The position numbers and the translations under genes were made by a program. Below the pieces are notes generated by a model. It was not told the DNA's origin and made no database searches. It saw only the letters and a program-made list of their open reading frames with translations. DNA of 64,000 nt from Ignisphaera sp. (GTDB taxonomy: Archaea > Thermoproteota > Thermoprotei_A > Sulfolobales > Ignisphaeraceae). Shown one piece after another: positions 54,302 to 63,320 of the stretch (positions within the stretch are counted from its first letter, which is position 1; each line of letters starts with the position of its first letter). Location of the stretch: positions 1-64,000 of the forward strand of contig JAVYNU010000009.1 in assembly GCA_038735125.1 (NCBI GenBank), written 5' to 3'.

Positions 54302-55438
54302 ATGCCCAAGGAGGCTATGCTTTATAGGGTTATTGATTCCTCAAAAAAGATTGTAGAGTGCACAGCTTGTCCAAGAAGATGCAAGTTGAGGGATGGCCAG
54401 TATGGATTTTGTGGCATTAGATGGAATTTTGATGGAAAGCTTTACCTGGCATCTCATGGCCTTGCTATAGCTGTTGCTATCGACCCTATAGAGAAAAAAC
54501 CACTTTACCATTTCAATCCAGGTTCAATGGTGTTCTCCCTATCCACAACAGGGTGTAGCTGGGCTTGCAGTTTTTGTCAAAACTGGGATATTAGTCAGAG
54601 AAGAGTTATAGCTGGTTGGAGGCTTCCACCAGAGCTTGCAGTTGAGCTGGCCCTTAGCTATGGTGCCCAGGGTATTACCTATACATACAATGAACCTGTA
54701 GTCTTCATAGAGTACGCCTATGACATAGGAATCTTGGCTAAGAAGCAAGGACTGTTTAACACTATGGTGACAAATGGTTATATGACTGATAATACTATAG
54801 ACCTAGTCTCAAGGTTTATTGATGCTACAACAGTCGATTTAAAGGGTAATGGCGATAAAGAATTTGCAAGAAAGTTTAGCCTCGTTCCTGATATAGAGTC
54901 TGTTTTCAATGCTATGGCTGAGCTAAAGAGAAAGGGAGTATTCATAGAGGTCACAGATCTTGTTGTACCAAAATATGGAGACAATATTGAAATGGCTAAA
55001 AAATTGGCTAGATGGATTGTAGAGAACCTTGGCCCTGAAACCCCTGTACATTTCCTCAGGTTCCATCCAGATTACAAGCTTTTGGACGTGCCATCCACAC
55101 CTCTTACAACACTCGAGAGACACGCTCAAGTAGCAAAAGATGAGGGTCTGAAATATATTTATCTAGGCAATGTGCCAGGGCACAAACTGGAAAGCACTTA
55201 TTGTCCAAATTGTGGAAGGATGTTGATAAGAAGATTTGGTTTCGATATTTTAGAGGTTAATCTGACACAGGATATGAGGTGTCCATTTTGTGGATATAAA
55301 ATCAATGTAACTGGGAAGGTGCATCCAACCTATAAACTGGATAGATTTGTTTATATACCACTTGAAAACTTTACAGAGTTTGTACATGTCAAACATGATC
55401 AGGTTAGAAAGTTTGTGCTAGAGAATGCATCAAAATAA
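54302..55438 (+). CDS. AmrS-like radical SAM enzyme (AmmeMemoRadiSam system)
   Basis: Protein of 378 residues. The N-terminus has a Cys cluster (VECTACPRRCKLRDGQYGFCG) split from the SAM motif CSWACSFC (C85, C89, C92). GAQGITYTYNEPVVF, VDLKGNGDKEF and LHFLRFHPDYKL-type segments match the AmmeMemoRadiSam radical SAM component, a relative of PFL activase. A C-terminal zinc-ribbon pair (CPNCGRM, CPFCGYK) follows. The MEMO1 and AMMECR1 partner genes are not in this window. The reaction is unknown in prokaryotes; a glycyl-radical activase-like role is inferred. Confidence 0.9.
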   Translation: MPKEAMLYRVIDSSKKIVECTACPRRCKLRDGQYGFCGIRWNFDGKLYLASHGLAIAVAIDPIEKKPLYHFNPGSMVFSLSTTGCSWACSFCQNWDISQRRVIAGWRLPPELAVELALSYGAQGITYTYNEPVVFIEYAYDIGILAKKQGLFNTMVTNGYMTDNTIDLVSRFIDATTVDLKGNGDKEFARKFSLVPDIESVFNAMAELKRKGVFIEVTDLVVPKYGDNIEMAKKLARWIVENLGPETPVHFLRFHPDYKLLDVPSTPLTTLERHAQVAKDEGLKYIYLGNVPGHKLESTYCPNCGRMLIRRFGFDILEVNLTQDMRCPFCGYKINVTGKVHPTYKLDRFVYIPLENFTEFVHVKHDQVRKFVLENASK

Positions 55439-55463
55439 GGTACATGGTTGAAAGGGGAAAGTA

Positions 55464-56231
55464 GTGCATATGATTGGCCAAGAAGAGCTATCCATACCTT
55501 TTGTAGATTCTCATATACATTTGCATGAATATGATAAAGATGTTGAAGATCTTTGTAAAGACAGCTACGTATTCCTGGCCGTTTCAGATGATATGGGAAG
55601 CAGTGTGAAAACCATAGAGGTTGCAAGAAGATGCCAAAATGTTGTTCCAGCTATAGGTTACCATCCATGGAATATAAAAAATTTTGCAAACGTTGATATG
55701 GAGTTCTTTGAGGATATAGCAAAGAAAAACAATGTTAGATTCTTTGGCGAAATAGGTTTAGACAAAAGATTTGTTTTCAACACATTTGATATACAATATC
55801 AGTTATTCATAAGATTTGTTGATATTGCTCAAAGAAATAACATGGGTTTGTCTATCCATGCACCAGATGCATGGAGAGAGGCCCTAGAGGTTGTAAAGAA
55901 AAGCAATATAAAGGTGGCTATATTCCACTGGTATACAGGTCCAATAGAGCTTCTAAAGGAGATTGTTGATAATGGTTATTACATAGGAATTAATGTAGCA
56001 GCAAAGATACAGAAGAAACATCTAGATATAATAAGAAATGTACCATTAGAGAATATTGTGACGGAGTCTGATGGACCATATAGATACAGAGGACTGCTAC
56101 TAGGGCCTAACATGATACCTGAGCTTATCTCTATTATTGCTAGTATTAAGAATATTGATGCAGAGATTGTCAAGGAGGTTATATGGAAAAATTTTCGTAG
56201 AATTTTAAGAGAGGTAGGAATACCAATATGA
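55464..56231 (+). CDS. TatD-family metal-dependent hydrolase (putative DNase)
   Basis: TIM-barrel hydrolase of 255 residues with the metal motif VDSHIHLHEYD, GEIGLDKRF, IHAPDAWREAL, FHWYTGPIELL and the closing ESDGPYRYRG. TatD proteins act as 3'-5' exonucleases or deacylases; the true role here is open. GTG 55464 sits at good distance behind AGGGG; ATG 55470 is the alternative. It follows the AmrS gene by 25 bases and is probably in the same transcript. Confidence 0.9.
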   Translation: MHMIGQEELSIPFVDSHIHLHEYDKDVEDLCKDSYVFLAVSDDMGSSVKTIEVARRCQNVVPAIGYHPWNIKNFANVDMEFFEDIAKKNNVRFFGEIGLDKRFVFNTFDIQYQLFIRFVDIAQRNNMGLSIHAPDAWREALEVVKKSNIKVAIFHWYTGPIELLKEIVDNGYYIGINVAAKIQKKHLDIIRNVPLENIVTESDGPYRYRGLLLGPNMIPELISIIASIKNIDAEIVKEVIWKNFRRILREVGIPI

Positions 56232-56311
56232 TAGTTTTTTTAAAGTTTACAAGAATTCAAAATTAATGCAAGCTTCGTTCGTCACTAATTGCTATAAAGA
56301 TATTTAAATTT

Positions 56312-56974
56312 ATGGCTACTAATACAACATATTGTGGGTGTTCAAATATAAAAGCCCTTCATGATTATGCACAAAGAATATTGTCTCTCTCCTTACCATC
56401 GAATTATCCTGAGGTAGATATTGTTAGATTGGTAAACTACAGAACTTTTGAAAATTGTATAAAGAATGAGATTAGATGTGCAATAATATCTCTAATGGCG
56501 CGAGGCATTACTACGGCAGCTGAAATAGCCTCTTCGCTTGGTATTTCAAGAACAGCGATATACAGACATTTAAATACTCTCAAAAGAAATGGCCTAATTG
56601 TATATAGAGATGGCCGTTTTTATGTTGCTGCACGATTATTTTTAGTTTATGATGTCGACATTGATGAGAAAGGGTCTATTAGAATGATAATATTTCCTAA
56701 TAAGGGGGGGTTTGTCGATGAAACTATAGGATTTGCATTTGTCAAGGGGGAGTACTGCAGATGTGATGTGTGCATTGCAAGAGAAAAATGCTTGACAGCT
56801 GTTAAGAATCTTGCTAAGAAGCTTGATGTAAAGATAAGATCTGAGAATCCGCTTGATGGATTCAGAGAAGTGGTTGAGGAAATAACGAGGAGAGATCTTG
56901 TTAAAATACTTCGGGAAGGTTTTTTGATAGTGAAGCTGCCTGAGGAAATAGGTGAAGAGGTTTCTGAAGAGTAG
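56312..56974 (+). CDS. HTH transcriptional regulator with C-terminal Cys cluster
   Basis: Protein of 220 residues. Residues about 50-100 are a winged helix-turn-helix (TTAAEIASSLGISRTAIYRHLNTL then GLIVYRDGRFYV), of ArsR/MarR-like appearance. The C-terminal domain has C149, C151, C154 and C160 (CRCDVC then AREKC), and the N-terminus C8 and C10; together they could bind an Fe-S cluster or zinc and sense redox or metal. Targets unknown. The gene follows a 80-bp spacer with TATA-like sequence and is followed by the ASCH gene. Confidence 0.82.
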   Translation: MATNTTYCGCSNIKALHDYAQRILSLSLPSNYPEVDIVRLVNYRTFENCIKNEIRCAIISLMARGITTAAEIASSLGISRTAIYRHLNTLKRNGLIVYRDGRFYVAARLFLVYDVDIDEKGSIRMIIFPNKGGFVDETIGFAFVKGEYCRCDVCIAREKCLTAVKNLAKKLDVKIRSENPLDGFREVVEEITRRDLVKILREGFLIVKLPEEIGEEVSEE

Positions 56975-57003
56975 ATGTTTGAAGTGTAATAATGTGAATA
57001 GAG

Positions 57004-57321
57004 ATGAAGAAACTTGTCTTTAAACTCGATTACGCTGGGAAAATACTTTCAGGAGAGAAGAGAACAACAATAAGATTATCAACCGATCTGAAAGAAAACG
57101 AAATTGTAGAAATTTATGTTGGTCATGTAAGAATAGGAAAAGCCATTGTTAAGAAGGTTCAGAAGAAAAAACTAAGTGAGCTCTCAGATGCTGAAATAAA
57201 AGCTGATGGCTTCAACACTAGGGAAGAACTACTAAAGGCCCTTGCAAAAATATATGGCAGCAAAAGAGTTCATTCGGACCCAACAGTCTATATCATAGAA
57301 TTTCAACTAATGGAATTGTAA
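57004..57321 (+). CDS. ASCH-domain protein
   Basis: Protein of 105 residues, a PUA-like ASCH fold expected to bind RNA. The family opening is LVFKLDYAGKILSGEKRTTIRL, with the segment IYVGHVRIGKAIVKKV and the closing VYIIEFQLM. ASCH proteins are linked to RNA processing or coactivation. It is 29 bases downstream of the HTH gene and just upstream of tRNA-Leu. Confidence 0.88.
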   Translation: MKKLVFKLDYAGKILSGEKRTTIRLSTDLKENEIVEIYVGHVRIGKAIVKKVQKKKLSELSDAEIKADGFNTREELLKALAKIYGSKRVHSDPTVYIIEFQLMEL

Positions 57322-57385
57322 AACTTATGCAATATACAACAAAAATTATTAACCTCAAACACAGTTAAAAATAAGTGAAAATTGT

Positions 57386-57473
57386 GCGGGGGTGCCCGAG
57401 CCAGGTCAAAGGGGTCGGGCTTAGGCCCCGATGGCGTAGGCCTGCGTGGGTTCGAATCCCACCCCCCGCACCA
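57386..57473 (+). tRNA. tRNA-Leu (anticodon UAG)
   Basis: Full cloverleaf, type II. Acceptor GCGGGGG 57386-57392 pairs with CCCCCGC 57463-57469; discriminator A and encoded CCA end at 57473. The D stem is CCC/GGG. Anticodon stem TCGGG 57415-57419 pairs with CCCGA 57427-57431, with loop CTTAGGC, anticodon TAG at 57422-57424. The long variable arm has GGC/GCC, typical for Leu. The T arm is GTGGG/CCCAC around TTCGAAT. No intron. It reads CUA (and other CUN) codons. Confidence 0.96.
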
Positions 57474-57608
57474 ACAAACCTTATCTCTATTGATGCACAC
57501 GCCCTACAATATCTCTACTTTGTGTAATGTCTATAGATAAACAGTTAAATCCATTAATCGAGAACTCTTTTTGGTTAAGAATAGCATCAAGTCTGTTTTT
57601 CATAATGT

Positions 57609-58976
57609 TTACATCTTTATGTATTTTATAATTTGTGATAGGAATAGCGTAAACATTGTCACAAGCTTTCTAGCCTGCTCGTTTGTATGGACAATTGATG
57701 GCATTAGATGGGGCATACCGGCAGTCATATACACAATACCATTGATTGTCATGTACATATGCAACGCTTTGTATATTTTTTCACTCAATCTATTCATATA
57801 TGCCTCTGCAATGTTTCGCGGTTTATTCAATGTGAAGTGTATGCCCATCATACTTCCTACAGAAGTTATCCAACAAATTCTGTCGAATTCTTGACAAACT
57901 TTGTCCAAGTCCTTGGCCGCTGAACTCCATCTGTAATTGAATTCGTTGTATATATATCTGTTCTCATACAAATACTTAATGGTGGCATAGCCTGCAACCA
58001 TTGTTATTGTATTGCCTGTAAATGTTCCTCCATGAAAAACTCTTTGGCGAGGATTTGGATACTTTAGATGATTTAACAGCTCCATATATTCGCTGGATCC
58101 AGCAAAAGCGCCTGCCCCAGGATATCCACCTCCAACTATCTTTCCCAGTACAACTAAATCAGCTTTAACATTGAAATACTCCTGGGCTCCTCCCAAGGCA
58201 AGTCTAAAACCAGTTATAACCTCATCAAATATTAGTAGTGCTCCATGAGCATCCGCAAGCCTTCTAACCTCCTTTAAATAGTTAGGCCCAGGTTCTATAC
58301 ATCCACCAGAGCCTGGAACTGGCTCAATAAGAATTGCTGCAACATCAAAATTTCTAAGCGCATTTTCAAGTTTGTTCAAGTCATTGTATGGAACAGCAAT
58401 GGTGTATTTAATGAATTCCTCAGGAATACCAAGGGACTCTGTACCATGGAATGGAGGTGTAACAGCAACATGTAGTTGATCAAGAGACCCATGCCACCCA
58501 CCCTCTATCTTAACAACATATCTTCTTTTGGTATATGCACGAGCAAGTCTAACAGCATACATATTGGCCTCGGTGCCACTGTTACAGAAACGCACCATTT
58601 CAACATTGGGTATGGCCCTCGTCAAAAGTTCTGCATATTTGACTGCATACTCATTCTCAAAGCCCAGATGGGTACCGTTTCTCGAAGCCTCACTAACAGC
58701 TTCAACAACGAAATCTGGGGCATGACCCAGTACATGTGCCCCATGCCCCATCCAATAATCGTCAAATTCATTACCATCAACATCCCAGATCTTTGAACCC
58801 TTAGCCTTTGATACATAAAGAGGGTAGGGAGAAAAGTATCTGATATGATATGTCACACCCCCAGGTAACACCCTTTGAGCACGCTCAAACAGTTCTCTAC
58901 TTCTTCTTGATCTAGCCATGTATATCGATGCTAAAGAAGATATGACTTCTTCTATTTTACTTTCATCAATTCTCAT
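57609..58976 (-). CDS. Class III aminotransferase, glutamate-1-semialdehyde aminomutase-like
   Basis: PLP enzyme of 455 residues with all the fold-I class III features. These are PGGVTYHIRYF and GSKIWDVDGNEFDDYWMGHG near the N-terminus, RFCNSGTEANMYAVRLARA, and GGWHGSLD. The PLP aspartate is D251 (FDEVITGFR) and the PLP lysine K279 (LGKIVGGGYPGAG). This order is that of HemL and close relatives; several archaea carry a second GSAM-like paralogue of unknown substrate. No heme biosynthesis gene is nearby, so HemL function is not proven. An AGGAG site precedes ATG 58976. Confidence 0.88.
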   Translation of the reverse strand: MRIDESKIEEVISSLASIYMARSRRSRELFERAQRVLPGGVTYHIRYFSPYPLYVSKAKGSKIWDVDGNEFDDYWMGHGAHVLGHAPDFVVEAVSEASRNGTHLGFENEYAVKYAELLTRAIPNVEMVRFCNSGTEANMYAVRLARAYTKRRYVVKIEGGWHGSLDQLHVAVTPPFHGTESLGIPEEFIKYTIAVPYNDLNKLENALRNFDVAAILIEPVPGSGGCIEPGPNYLKEVRRLADAHGALLIFDEVITGFRLALGGAQEYFNVKADLVVLGKIVGGGYPGAGAFAGSSEYMELLNHLKYPNPRQRVFHGGTFTGNTITMVAGYATIKYLYENRYIYNEFNYRWSSAAKDLDKVCQEFDRICWITSVGSMMGIHFTLNKPRNIAEAYMNRLSEKIYKALHMYMTINGIVYMTAGMPHLMPSIVHTNEQARKLVTMFTLFLSQIIKYIKM

Positions 58977-59140
58977 AATAAGACTCCTATCGTAGGTAAT
59001 GAATTGAGATAATATAAACCTTTATGGGAGAAGAATAAAGATCTGGAAATACTCAAGGAAAATTCAAAATAATCATTGGAGAAAGAGCTATACGTGTATT
59101 TAAGCTTTATATTTTCCTAGGTAGTTATTGGTGCAAGATA

Positions 59141-59407
59141 TTGTTATCACATGTACTATACAATCTCCAGATGAGATTGCGTTGCAAACCAGTTTTAGAC
59201 CATGCGATTTGCAATCAATGTCTATTATGTGTTTCTAAGTGCCCTTACAAAGTATTTTATATTGGATCTGACGGCTTTGTAAAAATAGATCATACCAAAT
59301 GTGTGGGTTGTGGAGTATGCGCTATGATGTGCCCATATGGTGCTATAGATTGTCAGTGGGTGCCGACATCATCACATTCTCAGAGCGGACTGAAACAATC
59401 ATCATGA
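59141..59407 (+). CDS. 2x[4Fe-4S] ferredoxin-like protein
   Basis: Protein of 88 residues with two CxxCxxCxxxCP cluster motifs: CNQCLLCVSKCP and CVGCGVCAMMCP. Each holds one [4Fe-4S] cluster; electron carrier in the cytosol. TTG 59141 lies seven bases after GGTG; ATG 59171 would shorten the protein by ten residues. The end overlaps the convergent lhr gene by six bases. Partner enzyme not evident nearby. Confidence 0.85.
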   Translation: MLSHVLYNLQMRLRCKPVLDHAICNQCLLCVSKCPYKVFYIGSDGFVKIDHTKCVGCGVCAMMCPYGAIDCQWVPTSSHSQSGLKQSS

Positions 59408-62125
59408 GTTTATGAATACACCCATTTCTTGTGTTTGCATAGCTGAGCTCTTTAAATTTTGTCTTACCTCATTCTCTAAAACCTTTTTAACCATGTCCTG
59501 AAGCCTTGCAATAAGTTTTCTCCTGTCCTCCATCAAAACAACATCACTATATCCGTAAGCAACAATATTGTGTGCAAATGGACTTGGAGCATAGAAGCTC
59601 TCAATTATTTCTATCTTTATCTCACCACTTTCAATCTTTCTCAAAACTTCCTTTGCATGTGCTAGATCCATGAAATCTTCCAAAATCTCTCTATATGTTT
59701 CTTCAATTATTGGGAATTTTTCGTATTTCTCAACAGCTTGAATAATCTTCTCTGCATTGATTTGTCTCCTAGCAATCGATACATCAACACCTTTGTAACG
59801 TCTTAGCAACATAAATGCTCTTTCGGCACAGTGTCTAAACCTCTTCTTGAATAGCTCTGTTTTTCTAACAGCTTTTCTAACAATCTCTTCAACATTTAGG
59901 CTAGATACACTATTAATAGCTTTTCTGATTTGATGGATAGACACATGCCCGGGTATGGTTAGCATGAATCCGTTGTCAGTCACGGATATTTTAACATTTT
60001 CTTTCATAATATCTGCAAGTACATAGGCATGCGCTCTTGAAAGTACGTCATTGACTCTTCTACCGAATAGGCTATGGAATATGATGTTTGTGGCCATCTT
60101 CTCTCTATCAGGCCATATCTCGACCAATATAAGCTTATCCGAAGGAATTTTGCCTTTCGTGAACAAAAGTTGCTGATAGATATAGTCATAGATGTACTCT
60201 GCAGCATGGGGTTCAATTCCATACTCTTTAACTAACCATTCAATAACATAATCCTTAGGCATAGTATTGATCATTTCGGCTACAACCCTTCTAAATTTGC
60301 CCACCTCTAAAGCTGAGTCATAGGCTAGTGGAAGCATTTCAGAGAACCAAGAGGGAACAGTAGGCCTCTCGCCTTTAGCTGGCTCTACAACTACATGTGT
60401 TGGATGTATGGCTAAGACTCTATACGTTTTACCGCCTAGTACAAATATGTCACCTGGTGTAAGTATCTCCACAAAACCCTCTTCTAAATCGCCGATATAC
60501 CTCTTCTTATTATCAATAACAGCAAAGACTGCAACCTTAGCCTCATCGGGGATAGCACCTACATTGAGTTGGTATATCATTCTCGCTCCTCTTCTCCTAC
60601 TAACAGTCTTTGTATCTTCATCGTATCGTATCTTGGCATAAACATTATAGTCCTCTAAACCAGGATACCTACCAGCCAGATAATTTATCACGGTCATCAA
60701 TTCATCCTCTGATAAATCGTGATATGTGTAGCTCCTTCTAACTATTGCTAGAATTTCGTTAATTGTTCGAGGTTTTTCAATAGCCATCCCGACTATGTGT
60801 TGGGCTAGGATATCAAGTGGTTTTCTAGGTATCTTAACCCTATCTATTTTCCTTTCTAGGGCAAGCTTTGAAAGAACAGTGCATTCGATTAGATCATCTC
60901 TATCAACAACAATGATAACACCCTTACTGACCTCATATGCATTATGCCCTGCTCTCCCAACTCTTTGCAAAAGTCTTGTAACACTTTTTGGACTGCTAAG
61001 CAAAGCAACAAGGTCTATATAGCCAATGTCTATGCCAAGCTCGAGGCTTGTGGAAGATACAACAGTTCTTAGTAGCCCCTTCTTAAGTTTATCCTCTACC
61101 TCGAGTCTGACATCCCTGCTCAAACTACTGTGGTGGGCTTCAATTTCATCAGCGTCAACAACACCATTGGAGCTGAGATTCTTCTTCAACTTATAGACCA
61201 CACTTTCCGTGGCACTACGGGTATTTGTGAAAACAAGTGATGTTCTATGCTGTAGAACCAGCTTTGTAAGTTCTTCATATATCGCCTCATTTAATACATT
61301 AGCTGGTGTATACACAAGATCAAGGCGAGGTGTTACAACCCTTATATCGAGTGGCTTAGAGAACCGGGCATCAGCTATCACAATTGGCCTTGGAGAACCA
61401 TCGCTATTGAAGCCAGCTAAGAATCTTGCCACATCCTCTAGAGGGGATATAGTGGCACTTAATCCAATCCTTTGAAAATCTTTGCCGACAAGGTCAACCA
61501 ATCTTTCAAGTGATAGAACTAGATGTGACCCCCTCTTGCTCGAGGCCATCTCATGAACTTCATCAACGATAACCCACCTGACGGTGGCAAGTTTTTCTCT
61601 GAACTTCGGTGCATTTAGAGCCAGTGCTAGGCTCTCAGGGGTTGTAATAAGTATGTGTGGAGGGTTTCTAAGCATTCTCGATTTTTCATTTGGCAATGTA
61701 TCGCTGGTTCTGACTGCAACTCTTATATCTACTTCGATTCCAAGCTCATTTCTTACATATTCTCTGGTCTCTGACAAGGGTTGTATAAGATTTTTCTGCA
61801 TGTCATTGTTAAGTGCTCTGAGAGGAGATACATAAACTACGTAGATTTGATCTTTCAATTCATTATTTAGAGCCAGTCTATATAAGTCATCTATTATTGG
61901 AAGAAAAACAGCAAGTGTCTTACCTGTACCTGTAGGACTCGATATCAGTATATTATAACCGCTCTTAATATATGGAATAGACATTTTTTGTGGAGGTGTA
62001 AGAGAACCGTACCTATTCTTAAACCAATTCACAATAGGCGGAATAAGAAAACTATACACAGCATCATCATTAAACTCACGAGCATATGCGAAGCCGTCGT
62101 TTGAAAAAACTATGTCTAAACCCAA
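59402..62125 (-). CDS. Lhr-type DEAD/DEAH-box helicase
   Basis: Superfamily 2 helicase of 907 residues. Motif I SSPTGTGKT is at 62-70, motif Ia VVYVSPLRALNND, motif II VDEVHEMA, motif III GLSATI, motif V SSTSLELGIDIG and motif VI LLQRVGRAGHNA. A winged-helix and Lhr C-terminal domain follow. The DEVH box and the size fit archaeal Lhr (aLhr2 class), used in replication-coupled repair or RNA metabolism. It starts at TTG 62125 behind a AAGGTGTAAGG site. Confidence 0.93.
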   Translation of the reverse strand: MGLDIVFSNDGFAYAREFNDDAVYSFLIPPIVNWFKNRYGSLTPPQKMSIPYIKSGYNILISSPTGTGKTLAVFLPIIDDLYRLALNNELKDQIYVVYVSPLRALNNDMQKNLIQPLSETREYVRNELGIEVDIRVAVRTSDTLPNEKSRMLRNPPHILITTPESLALALNAPKFREKLATVRWVIVDEVHEMASSKRGSHLVLSLERLVDLVGKDFQRIGLSATISPLEDVARFLAGFNSDGSPRPIVIADARFSKPLDIRVVTPRLDLVYTPANVLNEAIYEELTKLVLQHRTSLVFTNTRSATESVVYKLKKNLSSNGVVDADEIEAHHSSLSRDVRLEVEDKLKKGLLRTVVSSTSLELGIDIGYIDLVALLSSPKSVTRLLQRVGRAGHNAYEVSKGVIIVVDRDDLIECTVLSKLALERKIDRVKIPRKPLDILAQHIVGMAIEKPRTINEILAIVRRSYTYHDLSEDELMTVINYLAGRYPGLEDYNVYAKIRYDEDTKTVSRRRGARMIYQLNVGAIPDEAKVAVFAVIDNKKRYIGDLEEGFVEILTPGDIFVLGGKTYRVLAIHPTHVVVEPAKGERPTVPSWFSEMLPLAYDSALEVGKFRRVVAEMINTMPKDYVIEWLVKEYGIEPHAAEYIYDYIYQQLLFTKGKIPSDKLILVEIWPDREKMATNIIFHSLFGRRVNDVLSRAHAYVLADIMKENVKISVTDNGFMLTIPGHVSIHQIRKAINSVSSLNVEEIVRKAVRKTELFKKRFRHCAERAFMLLRRYKGVDVSIARRQINAEKIIQAVEKYEKFPIIEETYREILEDFMDLAHAKEVLRKIESGEIKIEIIESFYAPSPFAHNIVAYGYSDVVLMEDRRKLIARLQDMVKKVLENEVRQNLKSSAMQTQEMGVFINS

Positions 62126-62212
62126 ATACCTTACACCTTAAAACTAAAGTTTTTCCAACAGGAAAACTTCAATGCCTAAAAGCTTTATTAAGCATCAGCT
62201 TCGTGAAAAATA

Positions 62213-62458
62213 TCATATATTTATCTTTGAAAGGGCTTCTCTCACGTTTTTGGGCAAGGACATGTAATCTATTTCTTCTGCTTCTTTTTCTGGATATTCC
62301 CATTCCTTCTCAGTTCCATCAGATAATGTGTAAACATGTCTTGTAATAAGTATTGGAACAGCGAAGAGTTTACCATCTTGGGATCTGCAGAGTTCAACAA
62401 TTATTCTTTTATCACCTTTTTTTACAATGTATCTTTTCTCAATGCTTACCCTATACAT
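62213..62458 (-). CDS. Small unknown protein coupled to the DUF2192-like gene
   Basis: Protein of 81 residues starting at ATG 62458 within the last codons of the upstream gene; GTG 62467 is another possible start. It is beta-rich and charged (VSIEKRYIVKKGDKRIIVEL, then GTEKEWEYPEKEAEEIDYM). No family recognised. It lies between the upstream gene and lhr on the same strand. Confidence 0.65.
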   Translation of the reverse strand: MYRVSIEKRYIVKKGDKRIIVELCRSQDGKLFAVPILITRHVYTLSDGTEKEWEYPEKEAEEIDYMSLPKNVREALSKINI

Positions 62459-63197
62459 TATCCTCACTTTTCTGCTCTTTTTTACTATTCGATATAAGGA
62501 TATTTTTAACTATATTATCTGGTAGGGTAAAAAAGTGTTTACTTACCTCAATTATGTAGCTTGTTGATGGTATTGCCTTTGGTATTCCAATTTCAAGTGC
62601 TATAATATTCTTTGACATGTTGATATCCATTTGACTTTTTATCTGACCAGAGGCTATTCTAGATCCAACCTCATATGCTATAACAAATTTGGCAAACCTT
62701 CTTACAGTTTCTTGTAGTGGTTCAAAGAAGTTATACAGCTTTCTCATTATCATCGCTAGATCTTCGAATTTCGCAAACCCAAAATAATACAATGTGAAGA
62801 CAAATCTGAGAAACCTTGCAATAAACGAATCGCTTAACCTTGAGCACAGATCTCCCATGGCTTCACAAAAACCTTCTCTAGATGTTGTTATGCTGAGTGT
62901 CTTCATCATTGTTTCAAACACCATCTCTGTTGAGAACAAAGATTTCAAGGTCTCGTCATCTAGCTCTTTATCTATTCCAAGACCCCATTTACCAATTATA
63001 TAAAGCGATGCCATTTCTTTATCGTATAGATCAGGAGGGCTGCTAGAACCCCTTATAGGCTCCACTCCCATACTGCTATAAACACTCTTTAGTATATCAA
63101 TTGCTTCTTCTCTTCTTTTGGCGGGCTTAGATACTATAATGCTCCATGCTGTTGTTATAGCCTCCACTCTCTTTCTTCTCAAATTCAACCTTGGCAC
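62451..63197 (-). CDS. Crenarchaeal conserved protein, possibly DUF2192-like
   Basis: Helical soluble protein of 248 residues starting at GTG 63197. Features: basic N-terminal helix (RLNLRRKRVEAITTAWSIIV), the segment SSPPDLYDKEMASLYIIGKWGLGI, and long helices. The pattern recalls the uncharacterised crenarchaeal family DUF2192; this is from memory and not checked. No catalytic motif. It forms a unit with the 81-residue protein and may be transcribed with lhr. Confidence 0.65.
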   Translation of the reverse strand: MPRLNLRRKRVEAITTAWSIIVSKPAKRREEAIDILKSVYSSMGVEPIRGSSSPPDLYDKEMASLYIIGKWGLGIDKELDDETLKSLFSTEMVFETMMKTLSITTSREGFCEAMGDLCSRLSDSFIARFLRFVFTLYYFGFAKFEDLAMIMRKLYNFFEPLQETVRRFAKFVIAYEVGSRIASGQIKSQMDINMSKNIIALEIGIPKAIPSTSYIIEVSKHFFTLPDNIVKNILISNSKKEQKSEDNV

Positions 63198-63255
63198 CCT
63201 AGCAATAGATAATCCATGGAATTTCTAAAAGCTCTCATATTTTCTAATGGTGACT

Positions 63256-63269
63256 AGGTATATATACCT
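63256..63269 (+). promoter_or_regulatory. Perfect 14-bp palindromic TATA-like element
   Basis: AGGTATATATACCT is its own reverse complement and lies in the divergent spacer, about 52-65 bases before ATG 63321. It may be the TATA box of the plus-strand gene or a shared regulator site. Confidence 0.5.
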
Positions 63270-63320
63270 TCCTATGTCATATGTAAGAATAAATCACTTT
63301 AGCTACAAGGTTTTGATTAT

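Noticed and set aside
57303-57500. Minus-strand frame across tRNA-Leu
   Set aside because: Its sequence is the reverse of the tRNA gene, a common false open frame.
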